A DNA stretch of 64,000 bases from Ignelater luminosus (Eukaryota; Arthropoda; Insecta; Coleoptera; Elateridae), in assembly GCA_011009095.1 (NCBI GenBank), contig VTPC01007262.1:68199-132198 (forward strand), written 5' to 3'. Position 1 is the stretch's first letter; each line of letters starts with the position of its first letter. Of this stretch, positions 36,738 through 64,000 are shown one piece after another. The notes beneath the pieces are model-generated. The model ran no database searches and was not told where the DNA came from. It saw only the letters and a program-made list of their open reading frames with translations. The translations under genes were made by a program, and so were the position numbers.

Positions 36738-37242
36738 ACAGGGTGTCTTGTTTAACTATCTACACTTGATTATTCAAGAACTATCAAAGATATTGAGTAA
36801 AATTCAAAGATCCTCCATTGTTTGACCTCTGAACTGCAAATATAAAAGCATTAGAAATCATGAGTCTAAAATCAATAATGACAGATTTGGAACAAAAAAA
36901 TGAAATCTGTTCTGTTTAATGTTTTACACTCGACCATTTGTAAACTATCCAAGGACTAGCACGGACTGTTGACTGTTGATAGAGAGATAACAATTCCATT
37001 TAAAAATTGAAAGACATCATTTCTGTCAGATATTATACAAAGAATAAAATATGGACAGTTTAATTAAAAAAACTGTATTACATCAAAAAAACCCTTGCTT
37101 TAATATACCGAAGTCATAAAAACATGTTTTAATTTCAGTTTTGCAGTGCAGATCACAAATTATAAAGGGTTCCCATATTTGAGCTTTATGGTTTTAAGGT
37201 TCCTGAATAATCGAGTGTACACTGTTAAACAGAATACTCTGT
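36738..37242. repeat. MITE with 45-bp inverted ends
   Basis: The left end reads CAGGGTGTCTTGTTTAAC, then CACTTGATTATTCAAGAAC. The right end is its inverse (GTTCCTGAATAATCGAGTG, then GTTAAACAGAATACTCTG). TATA borders both sides, consistent with a TA-type duplication. The element is about 505 bp with no coding capacity. The CAGGGTG motif also appears at 63831 and 63954. Confidence 0.65.
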
Positions 37243-38748
37243 ATATTAAATGAACTGTTAATATCATATTTATCTCATTCACACTAAATGCAATGAAGTG
37301 TCATAATTCTTACTATTTGAGTCAGTCTGTTGTACTGTTAATTCTTAATATTAGGAATTAGGAAACACTGTTAAATACAAAAAACACATCAAAATTCCAA
37401 TATTTTAAATTACCATATACAAGTTGGAAACTTGAAGATGTAGTCATATACGCTAAGTTTGTATATATGTAGTCACCAGTACACTAATTTGACAAGCGCA
37501 GAAGCAAATATACTTTTATGGTGACCACATACGTATAGCACTTCTGAACTTGGATATACCTATGACTACTTCAAATTCTCAACCTGTATGTAATGATGAA
37601 TAATAACATCCAGATTTATAAAAATTAGCTCTATCGATCTGTAAACTTCTTAAGTAGTATTTAACATTCTATCATTTATTATTATGATGCATTCTACAAT
37701 GTGATTGAAATAAAAATGTTAGTGTACTTAAAAAACAAGACACACTTGTGAGGGATTGCATGTGACATTTTTTATCAGTTCTCCAAACTTTCAGGAAATG
37801 GGAGAACATTATTTTGTTACCTTAAAAACATCTGAATATAATAAAGCACATCACACATGTCTTAAAAACGTGATTGGTGTATTACATCATTAGAATATAT
37901 TGCTAAATTAAGATATATTTTACCTTAAATATCAAAAAACAACTATTCACACAAATAAACAGATTTAGCAAGAATTTAACTTAATTATTAGACACATATT
38001 ATAAGCTTACAACTAATTATTTACAATATCACAATTTAAGATTACATTCTGTACATATCTTACAAAAACTTCTGCTTATGCACATCATACACACAAATTG
38101 TACAAATACTATTATAGAAACAAATTTATAACAATTAGGTCATATCCAATATCGATTTTTCATTCTAACATATATCTATTATATTCTACATTTTATATCC
38201 TATAAAAGCTCGAATGTCATATTTTATGTGTTTGTCCATACAGCACAAATTCATATATTATTTTTATTATTATTAATACATCGTATTAATTAACAGCAGA
38301 TTGCTGTAATAATGGATTTATTGATTTTCATATTATTTCAATCGATGTGCCTTTGAAATTATAAAATTTTCGTTTTATGTAGTTTATCTTTTTAGTATTA
38401 CATAAAGCACTAGTAATGTTCAACTTGAAAATTAGAAATTGTAGCGCCCTCACATTATTAGGTAATTCTGTGTAATACCCAACACCTGAATAATTATAGC
38501 ATTATTATTCATGCAAAATCAATTTCTTTTAGCATAATTTTTCTCACAGTACCTACAAAACTAGAAAAAAATAAACTTTGCAGGATCTATTACATAAAAT
38601 TAAAATTAGGGAGAAGAAATTCAAATTCCATATATGATAAATCATAAAATAATAATTTAACAATAGAAATTGGAATTTTGGCATTGGAATGACATTAAGA
38701 TTAGATGTAGGAGTAAGGTCCATCTGTGAGGGCACTACAAAGTAATAG
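37243..38748. other. spacer, includes probable slowpoke 3' UTR
   Basis: The slowpoke stop codon is at 38749-38751 on the minus strand, so its 3' UTR must lie here. I could not place its end. No other feature was seen. Confidence 0.45.
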
Positions 38749-62833
<24,085 letters not shown>

Positions 62834-64000
62834 CTGAAATCACAATACACTGCCACTCAACACATTGCATTTTACAAATCACATTTAGCCAGCCAAGAGC
62901 ACAATACAATTCGCAGTATATGATTCAGCTCCTAAATATTGAGGTCTGGCTTGTTGTCATTGCACCATTCAGTTAAATAATTATGTTTCAAAAATTACTT
63001 ATTGACAAAATATTGATGCAATAACAAATAAAGTAATAAATTGCAAAATAGTAACAAGAAAGATACATAATAAAGCAGTTAACTTTTCATTTACTTATAT
63101 CTTGAGGTTAAGAGGAGCTATAATTTATAAGAAATAATTTTTCATGGATATCAAGTTGTCTACTGCAGGAATTTTATATTCATTAATAGAATCCATACAA
63201 GACAAAGACAAAAAACATGATAAATCAATATACAGATAAAATTAAGATATACTGAAGAAAAGAAATAGCACATTAAAACCACTGTTACTATTTCCTGAAA
63301 ACAAAATCCACAGAGTCCTAGACATGTGGAGTTAAAATTTCTGTTATTCTATGTTTCCAAAGGGTAAAGCACCTCTTGTGCCTTTCAAGTTATTTAGGTA
63401 GTTCAGTAACCTTAGAAATTTATTAATTATGTACTTTGAGTTAGTTATAATACATTTGTCGAGTTTTATTAGGATTCAAAGAATTTTTATAAGTTAGATA
63501 AAAAATTGCTTTTAAATTTTTCTTTTGCCAAGTTAAAGGAAATAAATAAGTAATATATTTATTAACTAAAATCTTAATAGTAGATTTCTTTGCTGTTTTG
63601 CATTGTTCTGTAAGTACATATAATCTTTCTTTAAGTACATGCGACTAAAAATAATATGCCATCAAAAAGAAACTGAAACTGCATAACTTATGAAATGAAA
63701 AACATACATTGGCGATAGCAAATTATACACAATTTCTAAATGATCCATGTGATGAATACAAAAAATAAATAAATAAGTTTTTCCTTTATAGGTTACACAA
63801 ACTGGGTTTCTTTTTTAGAACGTTTCTATACAGGGTGGTCCAAGATTCCGCTCTAGTAAGATGACAGTTTTATGTTAGCAGATAAAAACAAATTAAAAGC
63901 AGAGAGCGACATAGTGCCTCTGGAATCATAACCTAAAAATATTTTGAATTATACAGGGTGTTCGACTTGTTTGTGGCAGCATCTTACTTTATTTTTTTCA
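62834..64000 (-). other. slowpoke intron running off the window
   Basis: No further slowpoke exon was recognised. Two TACAGGGTG motifs in the same direction (63829 and 63952) are typical insect transposon ends and suggest one element ending within the window and another continuing past it. Confidence 0.45.

Overview
The window is AT-rich, intron-rich animal nuclear DNA, almost certainly from an insect. The BK potassium channel at the right has insect slowpoke exon content, a GH1 glucosidase of the secreted insect myrosinase-like type is present, and the spacers are full of degraded Tc1/mariner, hAT-like, Harbinger-like and non-LTR debris. A beetle is my best guess from the GH1 type and repeat style, but this is inference. 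There are two runs of N (21053-21152 and 49462-49801). I found no tRNA, rRNA, CRISPR or prokaryotic feature.

Layout. 1-7.7 kb is repeat-rich with no host gene: a Tc1-like transposase pseudogene, a MITE, and a non-LTR reverse-transcriptase pseudogene split by a mariner-like insertion. 7.7-11.85 kb (minus) is a complete six-exon GH1 beta-glucosidase. 11.85-16.85 kb is spacer with fold-back elements. 16.9-18.74 kb (plus) is 3-hydroxyisobutyryl-CoA hydrolase (HIBCH), tail to tail with SAR1. 19.47-28.82 kb (minus) is the COPII GTPase SAR1; its 8.4-kb intron holds an assembly gap and a 2.5-kb transposon. 29.89-31.2 kb (plus) is a two-exon FAM149 (DUF3719) homologue, head to head with SAR1. 31.2-38.7 kb is spacer with MITEs. 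38.75-62.83 kb (minus) is the 3' two thirds of slowpoke, in 15 exons running off the right side, with Tc1/mariner, Harbinger-type and piggyBac-like elements in its introns.

The observation I rate highest is in SAR1. Between the start exon and the standard P-loop/switch-I exon lies a second, diverged P-loop exon (28568-28711). It has good splice sites and the same reading phase, and is separated from the standard exon by only 43 nt. It looks like a mutually exclusive exon pair giving a second SAR1 isoform with a different GTP-binding face but the same membrane-inserting N-terminus. I do not know of a published description.

The genes do not form a pathway. GH1 is a secreted digestive or defence enzyme, HIBCH is mitochondrial valine catabolism, SAR1 is ER export, FAM149 is linked to cilia in vertebrates, and slowpoke is neuronal and muscle excitability. 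All exon joins were worked out by hand from splice sites, reading phase and protein similarity; none is confirmed by transcripts.
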